Positions 58,128-64,000 of a DNA stretch of 64,000 bases are shown piece after piece. Source of the DNA: Pseudomonadales bacterium (GTDB lineage Bacteria; Pseudomonadota; Gammaproteobacteria; Pseudomonadales; Azotimanducaceae). The stretch spans positions 21,440 to 85,439 of the forward strand of contig JAJEIQ010000057.1 of the NCBI GenBank assembly GCA_022827905.1, written 5' to 3'. Both the position numbers and the translations under genes were made by a program. Each line of letters begins with the position of its first letter. The stretch's first letter is position 1. The notes under the pieces are model-generated. The model was not told the DNA's origin. It worked only from the letters and a program-made list of their open reading frames with translations, and ran no database searches.

Positions 58128-59009
58128 GTGGATGTTCAGGACGATCTGTACCGGATAGGCAGCGTGGCCAGCCTGACGGGCATTGCGGTGGAGCGGCTGC
58201 GGGCGTGGGAGCGCCGCTACGGCCTCAGCCCAGCGCATCGCGAGGGCCGGACGCGCTACTACAGCGGCGGCCAGCTCGAACGTTTGCGGCGCATCAAGCG
58301 GCTGATCGACCAAGGCCAGCCGATTTCGAGCTTGGCGCACCTGACCGATGAGCAGCTCGGCGCCCGGCTAACCGAGTCCCTTGCCGTTGCCCCGTCCTTG
58401 CCCAGGGTAGGCGTCATCGGTCCCAACCTGAGCGTTCTTGCCCATCAACGGGGCGAGGACTCCCAAGTGGAGCTCACCGCTCAGTGGGCCAACATGGCAG
58501 CCTTCGCCGCTGCCACTCGGCTGCCGGAACTCGACGCCGTCGTCGTCCAATTGCCCACGTTGACCACCCAACCCATTGAGGAGATTGAGCAAAAGCTGCC
58601 CCACGCCCGGATCGTCGTGGTCTATCAGTTTGCGGCGGAAAAATACCTGCGGCGGGTGGCGGAAGCGAACGTGGAGATCTTCAAGTGGCCCGTCCCCTGG
58701 CCTGAGGTCGAGCAGGCCTGCACCGCCGCCGGCGGGCGGCCGCTGCGGGCAGCGGGACTGGCTGAGCGGCGCTTCAGCGACACGGAGCTAATCGCCATCG
58801 CCGCGGGGAGCACAGACCCCAGCCACTGCCCGAAGCATCTCGTGGAGCTGATCTCGCAGTTGAACGCCTTTGCCGACTACACGGCGGACTGTGGCGGGGC
58901 GGATGACGCCACGGCGGCTAGTGCCGCCCGCTACCAACAGGCCCAGCGCGAAGCCACCCATGCCCGGGCTCGGCTTGAGGGAGCGCTGGAAGCTTTTGTC
59001 GAGTCCTGA
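58128..59009 (+). CDS. MerR-family regulator with C-terminal sensor domain
   Basis: A 293-residue regulator. The N-terminal MerR winged HTH is DLYRIGSVASLTGIAVERLRAWERRYGLSPAHREGRTRYYS, followed by the dimerisation helix LRRIKRLIDQGQPISSLAHL. The C-terminal ~180 residues (PRVGVIGPNLSVL, LDAVVVQLPTL, ARIVVVYQFAA) look like an alpha/beta sensor domain placed as in the LitR/CarH B12-dependent photoreceptors, but no DxHxxG cobalamin motif is visible. GTG 58128 is preceded by GGAAA. Divergent from rpoD. Likely targets are its own promoter and the orphan promoter at 59054. Confidence 0.87.
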   Translation: MDVQDDLYRIGSVASLTGIAVERLRAWERRYGLSPAHREGRTRYYSGGQLERLRRIKRLIDQGQPISSLAHLTDEQLGARLTESLAVAPSLPRVGVIGPNLSVLAHQRGEDSQVELTAQWANMAAFAAATRLPELDAVVVQLPTLTTQPIEEIEQKLPHARIVVVYQFAAEKYLRRVAEANVEIFKWPVPWPEVEQACTAAGGRPLRAAGLAERRFSDTELIAIAAGSTDPSHCPKHLVELISQLNAFADYTADCGGADDATAASAARYQQAQREATHARARLEGALEAFVES

Positions 59010-59053
59010 GCTTTTACCTGAACAAAATCTTTACAAAAAGATGAAAAAATCGC

Positions 59054-59081
59054 TTGACAAGCCGTTTGTACTGTACATAAT
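59054..59081 (+). promoter_or_regulatory. Orphan promoter with a MerR-like dyad
   Basis: TTGACA (59054-59059), 16-base spacer, CATAAT (59076-59081). The perfect 11-base dyad TGTAC-T-GTACA (59067-59077) sits in the spacer, the usual place for a MerR operator. Reading rightward it faces no plus-strand gene: 59082-59234 holds no ORF or RNA that I can recognise before the convergent kinase gene. Confidence 0.5.
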
Positions 59082-59234
59082 GGCTTCAGTTTAGGGTTTT
59101 AGGCGTGCAAGCAACTTCGAGGCAATCCTCCCTTCAAGTGTCCTTCCCCCAAAAGCAATGAAGTTGCATTCAGCGGATCCTCCTCGCTGACACGCCTTTC
59201 TTCCCCTGCCCTGCCCATCTCAAACCACCCTTTC

Positions 59235-60251
59235 TCAAACCAGCAGGGCAAGCGCCGCTTGGGCCCGGGTGCGCACGCTCTCCCGGTGATTGTCCAGGTT
59301 GATGCCGTCCTGGGTGCCCATGGCACCCACCAAATAGCGCTTGTACACGCCTTGGCCAATGGCGGCCAAACGCCAGTGGGAGAAGGCGCGGTAGTAGTTG
59401 ATCCCGCTTAAGGAACGGCCGGCGCGCCGCTCGTAGAGTTCGCTTATGGCCTCCCGCGAAGGGAAGCCGCCGACCGCGGTCGCGGGGAGCGGGGGTGCCG
59501 GATCGGCGACGCTTTCTTCGGGCTGAACCCAGGAGTTCAGGAGGTAGCCCACATCCGCCAGCGGATCCCCAAGGGTGCAGAGCTCCCAATCGAGCACCGC
59601 CCGAATCGCCCCGTCGCCGACGATCATGTTGCCGAGCCGATAGTCGCCGTGGACGATGGCGGCACCGATCTGTTCCGGCATGGTTTCGGCCAGAATGCGG
59701 GAAGTCTCCTCCATTTCCGGGACGTCGTGGGTCTTGGAGGCTTCCCACTGCCGGTTCCACCGTTTCAACTGACGAGCCAAGTAGGCTTCCTTGCGTCCTA
59801 GGTCGCCGAGGCCCACTTCGTCCGGGTCGATGCGGTGCAGGCGGGCTAGCACTTCGATCACGTCCAAGCCGAGGCGGTGCCGCTCAGCTTGCGGCATCGA
59901 TTCCGCAGTTGTCACGTCGTGGGGCACGGCGCCCTCGACGTAGCCCATGATGTAGAAGGGCGCACCGTTCACCGCTGCGTCGGTGCACAGGCCCAGCGCT
60001 GGCGCCACGGGCACCTCGGAACCCTGCAAGGCGGCGATGATCCGGTGTTCACGTCCCATGTCATGGGCGCTTTCGAGCACATTGCCGAGTGGCGGCCGGC
60101 GCAGAACGTAGGCGGCGCCTGCCTGGTCAACGAAGCGGTAAGTGAGATTCGAATGGCCGCCGGCAATCAGCGAAAAACTCAGGGGCGGCTTTAGGCCATC
60201 AATGCGCTCGGCCAGCCAAGCCGTGACTGTTTTCTCGTCGATGCCTTCCAA
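59235..60251 (-). CDS. Phosphotransferase family protein (APH fold, ACAD10-like)
   Basis: A 338-residue aminoglycoside-phosphotransferase-fold kinase. SFSLIAGGHSNLTYRF is the nucleotide loop, YVLRRPPLGNVLESAHDMGREHRII the Lys/Glu region, VHGDYRLGNMIV the catalytic HGDxxxxN and VLDWELCTLGDPLADVGYLL the metal-binding DxE. This wording matches the subfamily fused to acyl-CoA dehydrogenase in ACAD10/11, which phosphorylates 4-hydroxyacyl-CoAs, rather than antibiotic kinases. TTG 60251 has GGGAGGG six bases upstream. It is 35 bases from bamD. A role in hydroxyacyl catabolism is inferred. Confidence 0.86.
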   Translation of the reverse strand: MEGIDEKTVTAWLAERIDGLKPPLSFSLIAGGHSNLTYRFVDQAGAAYVLRRPPLGNVLESAHDMGREHRIIAALQGSEVPVAPALGLCTDAAVNGAPFYIMGYVEGAVPHDVTTAESMPQAERHRLGLDVIEVLARLHRIDPDEVGLGDLGRKEAYLARQLKRWNRQWEASKTHDVPEMEETSRILAETMPEQIGAAIVHGDYRLGNMIVGDGAIRAVLDWELCTLGDPLADVGYLLNSWVQPEESVADPAPPLPATAVGGFPSREAISELYERRAGRSLSGINYYRAFSHWRLAAIGQGVYKRYLVGAMGTQDGINLDNHRESVRTRAQAALALLV

Positions 60252-60285
60252 CTTCAACCCTCCCACCTGCGGTCTTTTCGCCGCG

Positions 60286-61326
60286 TTAGAAAAACGGAAC
60301 CCAGCGGCGCCAACCGCCTTTTTTCTTCTTCTTTTCGGCAAGCGCTTGCCGATCCTCTTCACTACGTTGCGGCGCAGGGGGCGGCTCGAATCCTTCGGGA
60401 TGCTGCAGGCGCAACGGCGGCGGCGTCTCCGGGCGGTCGAGCAGGCCCAAGGTCATGAGGTTGGCCCACGAGCGGTCGCGGCCGCGGATGCGCTCGGCGA
60501 GAACCAGGTCGCCGTTTTCGTCGAACGCCGGGTGATGGGGGTAGTTCACCGCCAGCACCCTCAAGGTGTCGTTCGCCGCCGTCGGCAGTTCGAGCTTGTA
60601 CTGGGCTTCAACGAGCACGATGAGCGCTTCGGGAATGGGCTCCGCCTGGGGATAGTTCTCCAGCACGAAGCGCGCCCGGTTGGCGGCCGCCACATAGGCG
60701 CCCCGGCGCATGTAGTAGTCGGCGATGTGGATCTCCGATGCGGCCAGCATGTTGCGCAGGTAAATCATCCGTTGCTTGGCATCGCTGGCGTAGTCGCTGT
60801 GCGGATAGCGGCGCAACAGTTCGGCGAAGTCCGCGTAGGCCTCCCGGGCCGACGTCATGTCGCGCTTGGAGATGTCCGAGGTGAACACCCGGTCGAGCAG
60901 CCCGCGGTTCTTGTTGTAAGCCGCCAAGCCCTTCAGGTAGTAGGCGTAGTCGATGTTGCTGTGCTGCGGGTGCAAGCGAATGAAGCGGTCCGCTGCCAAG
61001 CGGGCGGTGTCGTGATCGGAGGATTGGTAGCGCGCATAGACCAACTCCAACTGCGCCTGTTCGGCGTAGCGCCCAAAGGGAAAGCGCGCTTCGAGGCGCT
61101 CCAAGCCCGTGATGGCGCGTTCGTAGTTCCCCGCCCGAAGGCTGCGCTGGGCGTTGCGGTAGAGCATCTGCTCGGTGGCGTTGATGTCCTCGTCTTCCTC
61201 GTCCTTGTCCTTGCCGCCGATGAACGGCATCCAGGAACAGCCCGCAAAGGACACCAGAAGGGCGCTTAGAACGAAGAAGCGGCACAAGCCCGCTATGGAA
61301 CCGTGGTTGGGGTAGCTGGCCAGCAT
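60286..61326 (-). CDS. bamD: Outer-membrane protein assembly factor BamD, lipoprotein
   Basis: A 346-residue lipoprotein. The signal peptide ends in a lipobox LVSFAGC (Cys30). Five TPR-like repeats follow: LYRNAQRSLRAGNYERAITGLERLEARFPFGRYAEQAQLELVYA, RFIRLHPQHSNIDYAYYLKGLA, AELLRRYPHSDYASDAKQR and YYMRRGAYVAAANRARFVLENYPQ. BamD acts with BamA in inserting beta-barrels in the outer membrane, here including the TonB receptors. The C-terminus has a ~60-residue Pro/Glu/Lys-rich extension ending KKKKKGGWRRWVPFF, longer than the E. coli protein. It confirms a Gram-negative host. Confidence 0.94.
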   Translation of the reverse strand: MLASYPNHGSIAGLCRFFVLSALLVSFAGCSWMPFIGGKDKDEEDEDINATEQMLYRNAQRSLRAGNYERAITGLERLEARFPFGRYAEQAQLELVYARYQSSDHDTARLAADRFIRLHPQHSNIDYAYYLKGLAAYNKNRGLLDRVFTSDISKRDMTSAREAYADFAELLRRYPHSDYASDAKQRMIYLRNMLAASEIHIADYYMRRGAYVAAANRARFVLENYPQAEPIPEALIVLVEAQYKLELPTAANDTLRVLAVNYPHHPAFDENGDLVLAERIRGRDRSWANLMTLGLLDRPETPPPLRLQHPEGFEPPPAPQRSEEDRQALAEKKKKKGGWRRWVPFF

Positions 61327-61452
61327 GGCAAAGGCTGCTCCGCAAAAGACATTAATTTATCCCATTTACCCGAGATTTCCGACTTGTGCAGGGAGATTCT
61401 TCATTCCTTCGCTCGAAGCGATACCAATGCGAACCGAAGGTCCGCACCGGCT

Positions 61453-61486
61453 CGAGGGCATAACGAACCAAAGGTTCGCGCCCTCG
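61453..61486. repeat. Nested GAGGGC hairpin, copy C
   Basis: CGAGGGC and GCCCTCG (61480-61486) enclose a second stem, CGAACC-AAA-GGTTCG (61464-61478). A related imperfect hairpin GCGAACC-GAA-GGTCCGC lies at 61429-61445. Located between bamD and the PhyH gene; same core as the 5612 and 12118 hairpins. Confidence 0.6.
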
Positions 61487-61553
61487 CTCCGAACCACCGA
61501 ACCCCATCGAACTCACCCATCCCCCAAGCGGACGGACACCGCTCGATTCACAC

Positions 61554-62534
61554 TTATCCGAGATGAGCTGCGGCATCGCTGCGCCCTTCCGCCTCTGACC
61601 GGCTCACCCGCCGCAGCGGATGCAGGGCGCCCTCCTCGCCGATGACGTACTCGGGGAACTCAACGTCGTAGTTGCCGAGGCTCGCGGCCTCGGCGCCGGT
61701 GCGGGTGCCGCTGACCATGCCCAAGGTGCCGTAGGTGCGCAGGCCCATCCGGGCCCTCAGCTTCGGACTCGCCTCGTCGAGCACTTCCTGCAGGCAGGTG
61801 ACACCCCAGTTCTCCTGCTGACGCATCCAAGGCAGGCAATAGAAGGTGGAGATGTGGCGGCGGGGATGGCCTTCCGGGTTGGCCGCAGCGCTGTGCCAGA
61901 CCCTTCCGTCCCACGCGAAGATGCTACCGGCCGGCGCCTCAATCTGCACGGCAAGTTCGCGCGGCGGCGCCTTCACCATGTGCTCCGGTGCCCAGCGATG
62001 GCTGCCCGGCACCACCCAGGTGCTGCCCCGTTCGGGCGTGAAGTCGTCCAGCAGCCAGAATAGATTGCAGATGGCCGGAAAGTCCGCCGTGGCCGGCACT
62101 TGACCTTGGTCCCGATGCAAGGGCTGCACATAGGAGCTCGCGCCATGAAAAAGGCCACCCGTCAGGCTGGAGACCAGGAAGTGCTTGCCGAGCAGGTAGC
62201 CCGCCAGCGCATCGGTCTCCGGGCGCTCCACCAAGTCCAGAAACACCTTGCCCTTGTTGACCAAGTTCGAGAGCTGCTGCCTCGGCCCTTCCGTCCCCGG
62301 CGGCGCAAGCGCCCCCAACGAACGCTCCGCCGCAGCTTGCCGCTCCAATTGCTCACGGAGCGCTTCCACTTCCGCATTGCTCAGCACGCCAGTCAAGAAG
62401 CAAATCCCGTACTCGGTGAGGTCTGCCCGAGCCTGCTCGATGTCCGCCGTCGGCGCGGGCAACGGCATTGGCGTCGACCCCTCAAGCCGGGGCGCGGCGA
62501 TGTACTTGGTTTGGCGGTGGGCAGCGGATTGCAT
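61554..62534 (-). CDS. Phytanoyl-CoA dioxygenase (PhyH) family protein
   Basis: A 326-residue Fe(II)/2-oxoglutarate oxygenase. The metal triad is His140 and Asp142 of PLHRDQGQ with His214 of RVWHSAAAN; Arg of HPRRHIS would bind 2-oxoglutarate. DLTEYGICFLTGVLSNAEVEALREQL is the usual N-terminus. GGAGGAAAC precedes ATG 62534. PhyH proteins hydroxylate diverse metabolites and are expanded in marine and symbiotic gammaproteobacteria. The substrate is unknown. It is separated from bamD by 227 bases carrying hairpins, so it is probably independently expressed. Confidence 0.88.
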   Translation of the reverse strand: MQSAAHRQTKYIAAPRLEGSTPMPLPAPTADIEQARADLTEYGICFLTGVLSNAEVEALREQLERQAAAERSLGALAPPGTEGPRQQLSNLVNKGKVFLDLVERPETDALAGYLLGKHFLVSSLTGGLFHGASSYVQPLHRDQGQVPATADFPAICNLFWLLDDFTPERGSTWVVPGSHRWAPEHMVKAPPRELAVQIEAPAGSIFAWDGRVWHSAAANPEGHPRRHISTFYCLPWMRQQENWGVTCLQEVLDEASPKLRARMGLRTYGTLGMVSGTRTGAEAASLGNYDVEFPEYVIGEEGALHPLRRVSRSEAEGRSDAAAHLG

Positions 62535-62599
62535 GGGCGTTTCCTCCGGATTCTGATTTGGGGCGAAGCTATCTTAATCCCGTTTCGAAAAACCAAGGG

Positions 62600-62613
62600 A
62601 ATCAAATGCTTGA
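62600..62613 (+). repeat. 14-bp direct repeat, left copy
   Basis: AATCAAATGCTTGA, repeated exactly at 63243-63256. The two copies bracket a 630-base, lower-GC segment carrying the Cys-rich small protein; they may be footprints of an insertion. Confidence 0.6.
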
Positions 62614-62619
62614 CTTCCA

Positions 62620-62844
62620 TCAAAATCGCCAGTTCTCTCCTGTACCACTATCACAATCGTTGGATGGACACTTCCGTTGAAACACGTCGCCGGGGTGTGA
62701 TCCATACTGAAACCCGCACTTCAAACAAACCATCATGTATGCCCTACCCCGATGACCGAGGCAAATTTGCCAATTTTTATTGATGTATCCGATTCGCGTG
62801 GTCCGCGTACCACCATCCTGAAAAATAGCCTTCGCATTTGCCAT
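62620..62844 (-). CDS. Small Cys-rich (zinc-ribbon-like) protein
   Basis: A 74-residue protein: MANAKAIFQDGGTRTTRIGY, then INKNWQICLGHRG, MVCLKCGFQYGSHPGDVFQRKCPSND. The CLKCG and KCP..DC pairs suggest a zinc ribbon. I recall a family of similar short proteins (GGSRTT.IGY.N.N, RC..CG..YG.NG.DI..RRCP) of unknown function scattered in bacteria. GGGAGGATTGAATC is a strong ribosome site before ATG 62844, which supports expression. Its GC content is lower than the surroundings and it lies between 14-bp direct repeats. Confidence 0.75.
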   Translation of the reverse strand: MANAKAIFQDGGTRTTRIGYINKNWQICLGHRGRAYMMVCLKCGFQYGSHPGDVFQRKCPSNDCDSGTGENWRF

Positions 62845-62913
62845 GATTCAATCCTCCCCAAAATCCAAATGGACAGTGTCACCAAACTTGCGCCCATTGG
62901 CTAGCGCCATTCG

Positions 62914-63033
62914 TCAGGTTCTCACCGCGATAGTTGCGTCGTCAGTGTTCAGCCACGCCTCTGGCTCCGTCGAGAGAGGGGTTGTTGCCGAGTTTTGCGC
63001 ATGGTCAATCTCAATCGCTTCCACGTATTGCAT
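62914..63033 (-). CDS. Possible 39-residue peptide upstream of the Cys-rich protein
   Basis: A short ORF, MQYVEAIEIDHAQNSATTPL then STEPEAWLNTDDATIAVRT, ending 70 bases before the Cys-rich gene on the same strand. The amino-acid composition looks protein-like, and the end (DDATIAVRT) resembles a truncated domain, but the ribosome site is weak and no family is recognised. It may be the remnant of a larger gene. The rest of 62845-63421 holds only the direct repeat and AT-rich sequence near 63230-63290. Confidence 0.3.
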   Translation of the reverse strand: MQYVEAIEIDHAQNSATTPLSTEPEAWLNTDDATIAVRT

Positions 63034-63242
63034 GGTCCGCCGCCGTTCGAAGTGCGCGGGTTCTTACTAGCGCGACGGGAAGTTGGCCTTCACTAAGGCC
63101 GGATTGGATCTCTCCGCCGCCACGTCCGGCGCATTGCCTTGGGCGGAGGAAACGCGCCGTTGGCTTTGGTTCGCGCGCGTTGGCGCGTCGATTGGCGGTG
63201 TCCCCAAGCCCCTCGCATGAAACAAATTTTTAAGTTCAATGA

Positions 63243-63256
63243 AATCAAATGCTTGA
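63243..63256 (+). repeat. 14-bp direct repeat, right copy
   Basis: AATCAAATGCTTGA, identical to 62600-62613. It lies in an AT-rich stretch immediately left of the GC-rich Rpn-family gene, so it also marks a sharp composition change. Confidence 0.6.
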
Positions 63257-63421
63257 ATATCTCCAATTTAACATAATGTCGCAGAAGGCCGTCCCCCATT
63301 TTGAATCGGGTCCCGTGCGGTTGTAGGTGATTCGCCCACGGCTCTGTAGGCGATTTGCCGTAGCGTCGGCGCCGCTGCTTGGCGCATCCTTTTGGGGCCG
63401 AATCGGACACCGGACACAGCC

Positions 63422-63919
63422 ATGGCCGCGACCAGCCACGACCACAACTTCAAGAACCTGATACTCGACTACCCCCGCGACGCGCTGGCGTTCTTCGCGC
63501 CCGAGGAGGCGCCGGCGCCGGGGGACGAGGTCGAGATCGTCCCGGTGCGGCAGGAGCAGCTCAAGGAGCGGCTCGGCGACCGCTTCCGCGAGCTCGACGC
63601 GCCGCTGCTGGTGGACTGGCGCGACGGCCGCCGCGAGGCCGTGCTGTTCGTGGTCGAGGAGGAGACCGAGCCGCGCCGGTTCTCGCCGCACCGCCTGGCG
63701 CACTACTGCCTCGACCTCGCGCGGATGCTTGGCACCGACCGCGTGGTGCCGGTGGCCGTCTTCCTGCGCGGGGCCGGGGCGCCGCCCGCGCTGTTGGTGC
63801 TCGGCACCGAGCGCCGGCCCTACCTGACGTTCGAGTATCTGGCCTGTCGGCTCGCCGAGACGCCCTACGAGCGCTGGCGGGATAGCCGCAACGTGGCGGC
63901 GCTGTCAGTACCGAAGTAA
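63422..63919 (+). pseudogene. Rpn-family nuclease / putative transposase, 3'-truncated
   Basis: The first ~160 residues of a Rpn/YhgA-like protein: SHDHNFKNLILDYPRDALAFFAPEE, PLLVDWRDGRREAVLFVVEEETEP and AHYCLDLARMLGTDRVVPVAVFL. The DWRDGR..A.LFVVEEE stretch holds the PD-(D/E)XK-type core. Family members usually continue well beyond YERWRDSRNV; here the frame ends four codons into an unrelated sequence, SVPK then stop, that looks like an IS21-type end. Very high GC compared with the segment to its left. ATG 63422 is preferred over GTG/ATG upstream. Rpn proteins promote recombination in E. coli; here probably inactive. Confidence 0.7.
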
Positions 63920-63954
63920 TACTCCCCAATAGTGCCGAAGTAAAAGTCCCCAGT
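63903..63954. mobile_element. Putative terminal region of an IS21-family element
   Basis: Starts TGTCAGTACCGAAGTAA. It contains two tandem 22-base repeats (63907-63928 and 63931-63952; 19 of 22 identical, period 24) of the form AGT-R-CCGAAGTAA ending in CCCCA. Multiple terminal repeats of this wording (GTGCCGA..TAAA..TCCCCA) are characteristic of IS21-type ends. The transposase genes istA/istB would lie beyond the window. It truncates the Rpn-family gene. Confidence 0.5.
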
Positions 63955-63955
63955 T

Positions 63956-63999
63956 CGGGTTGCCGCCACCGCCCCCGCGGGGGCGGTGGCGGCAACCCG
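63956..63999. repeat. Perfect 44-bp palindrome at the window edge
   Basis: Left arm 63956-63977 begins CGGGTTGCCGCCACC; right arm 63978-63999 is its exact reverse complement, with no loop. Loopless perfect palindromes of this size are unstable in vivo, so an assembly fold-back at a contig end is possible; otherwise it would be a strong hairpin inside the mobile element. Confidence 0.85.
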
Positions 64000-64000
64000 G

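Noticed and set aside
59235..60251. Aminoglycoside resistance kinase
   Set aside because: Motifs match the ACAD10-like hydroxyacyl kinase subfamily, not antibiotic kinases.
1..64000. CRISPR arrays, rRNA genes, riboswitches
   Set aside because: No regularly spaced repeats, rRNA signatures or recognisable riboswitch cores were seen while reading both strands.

Overview
The window is GC-rich bacterial chromosome, most likely from a gammaproteobacterium that degrades steroids or other polycyclic compounds. This rests on the proteobacterial housekeeping genes at the edges: a ClpP paralogue, sigma-70 RpoD, the BamD lipoprotein, a CAU tRNA and two TonB-dependent receptors. The species cannot be named from the sequence. 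It is dominated by catabolic genes with a polysaccharide locus in between.

Region 1 (1-16.9 kb) is a steroid-nucleus degradation cluster. On the minus strand, read 14.2 to 5.7 kb, it encodes HsaA-, HsaD- and HsaC-like enzymes for hydroxylation, meta-cleavage and hydrolysis of the steroid A/B rings. They are followed by IpdA, IpdB, IpdC, EchA20, FadA6 and IpdF relatives that open and beta-oxidise the remaining C/D rings (the HIP moiety). These match the set known from mycobacterial cholesterol catabolism and the proteobacterial scd genes. An SDR resembling Rv3549c is divergent to it. An acyl-CoA dehydrogenase, an enoyl-CoA hydratase and a large TonB-dependent receptor (candidate importer) lie downstream. 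Two overlapping Lrp/AsnC regulators and a SnoaL-like protein close the region.

Region 2 (16.9-22.8 kb) holds an AAA-ATPase/PD-(D/E)XK accessory protein, an LLM flavoprotein, dTDP-rhamnose genes rfbB-rfbC-rfbD (rfbD has no conventional start codon) and an SDR.

Region 3 (22.7-53.5 kb) is a second, larger catabolic island: five SDRs (one at 21.9-22.7 kb), two ferredoxins, two P450s, two tandem Rieske oxygenases, a Baeyer-Villiger monooxygenase, a KstD-like flavoprotein, acyl-CoA synthetase, enoyl-CoA hydratase, LLM enzyme, two alpha/beta hydrolases, four SnoaL/VOC-type small proteins, a sulfotransferase, a DUF1214 protein, a PQQ dehydrogenase and a second TonB receptor. A TetR regulator sits beside one P450. 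Six of its promoter regions carry a shared palindrome, roughly TAGAC-N4-GTCTA, which I propose is the TetR operator. Two small ~110-residue proteins of one unrecognised family precede the ferredoxin and the Rieske genes. The island contains gene relics and is bracketed by a fragment and a full copy of the same glycosyltransferase 3' end.

Region 4 (53.6-64 kb) has the glycosyltransferase, an O-antigen-ligase-like protein, tRNA-CAU, rpoD, a MerR-type regulator, an APH-fold kinase, bamD and a PhyH dioxygenase. After that comes a lower-GC patch with a small Cys-rich protein, a truncated Rpn-family gene cut by an IS21-like end, and a perfect 44-bp palindrome at the window edge.
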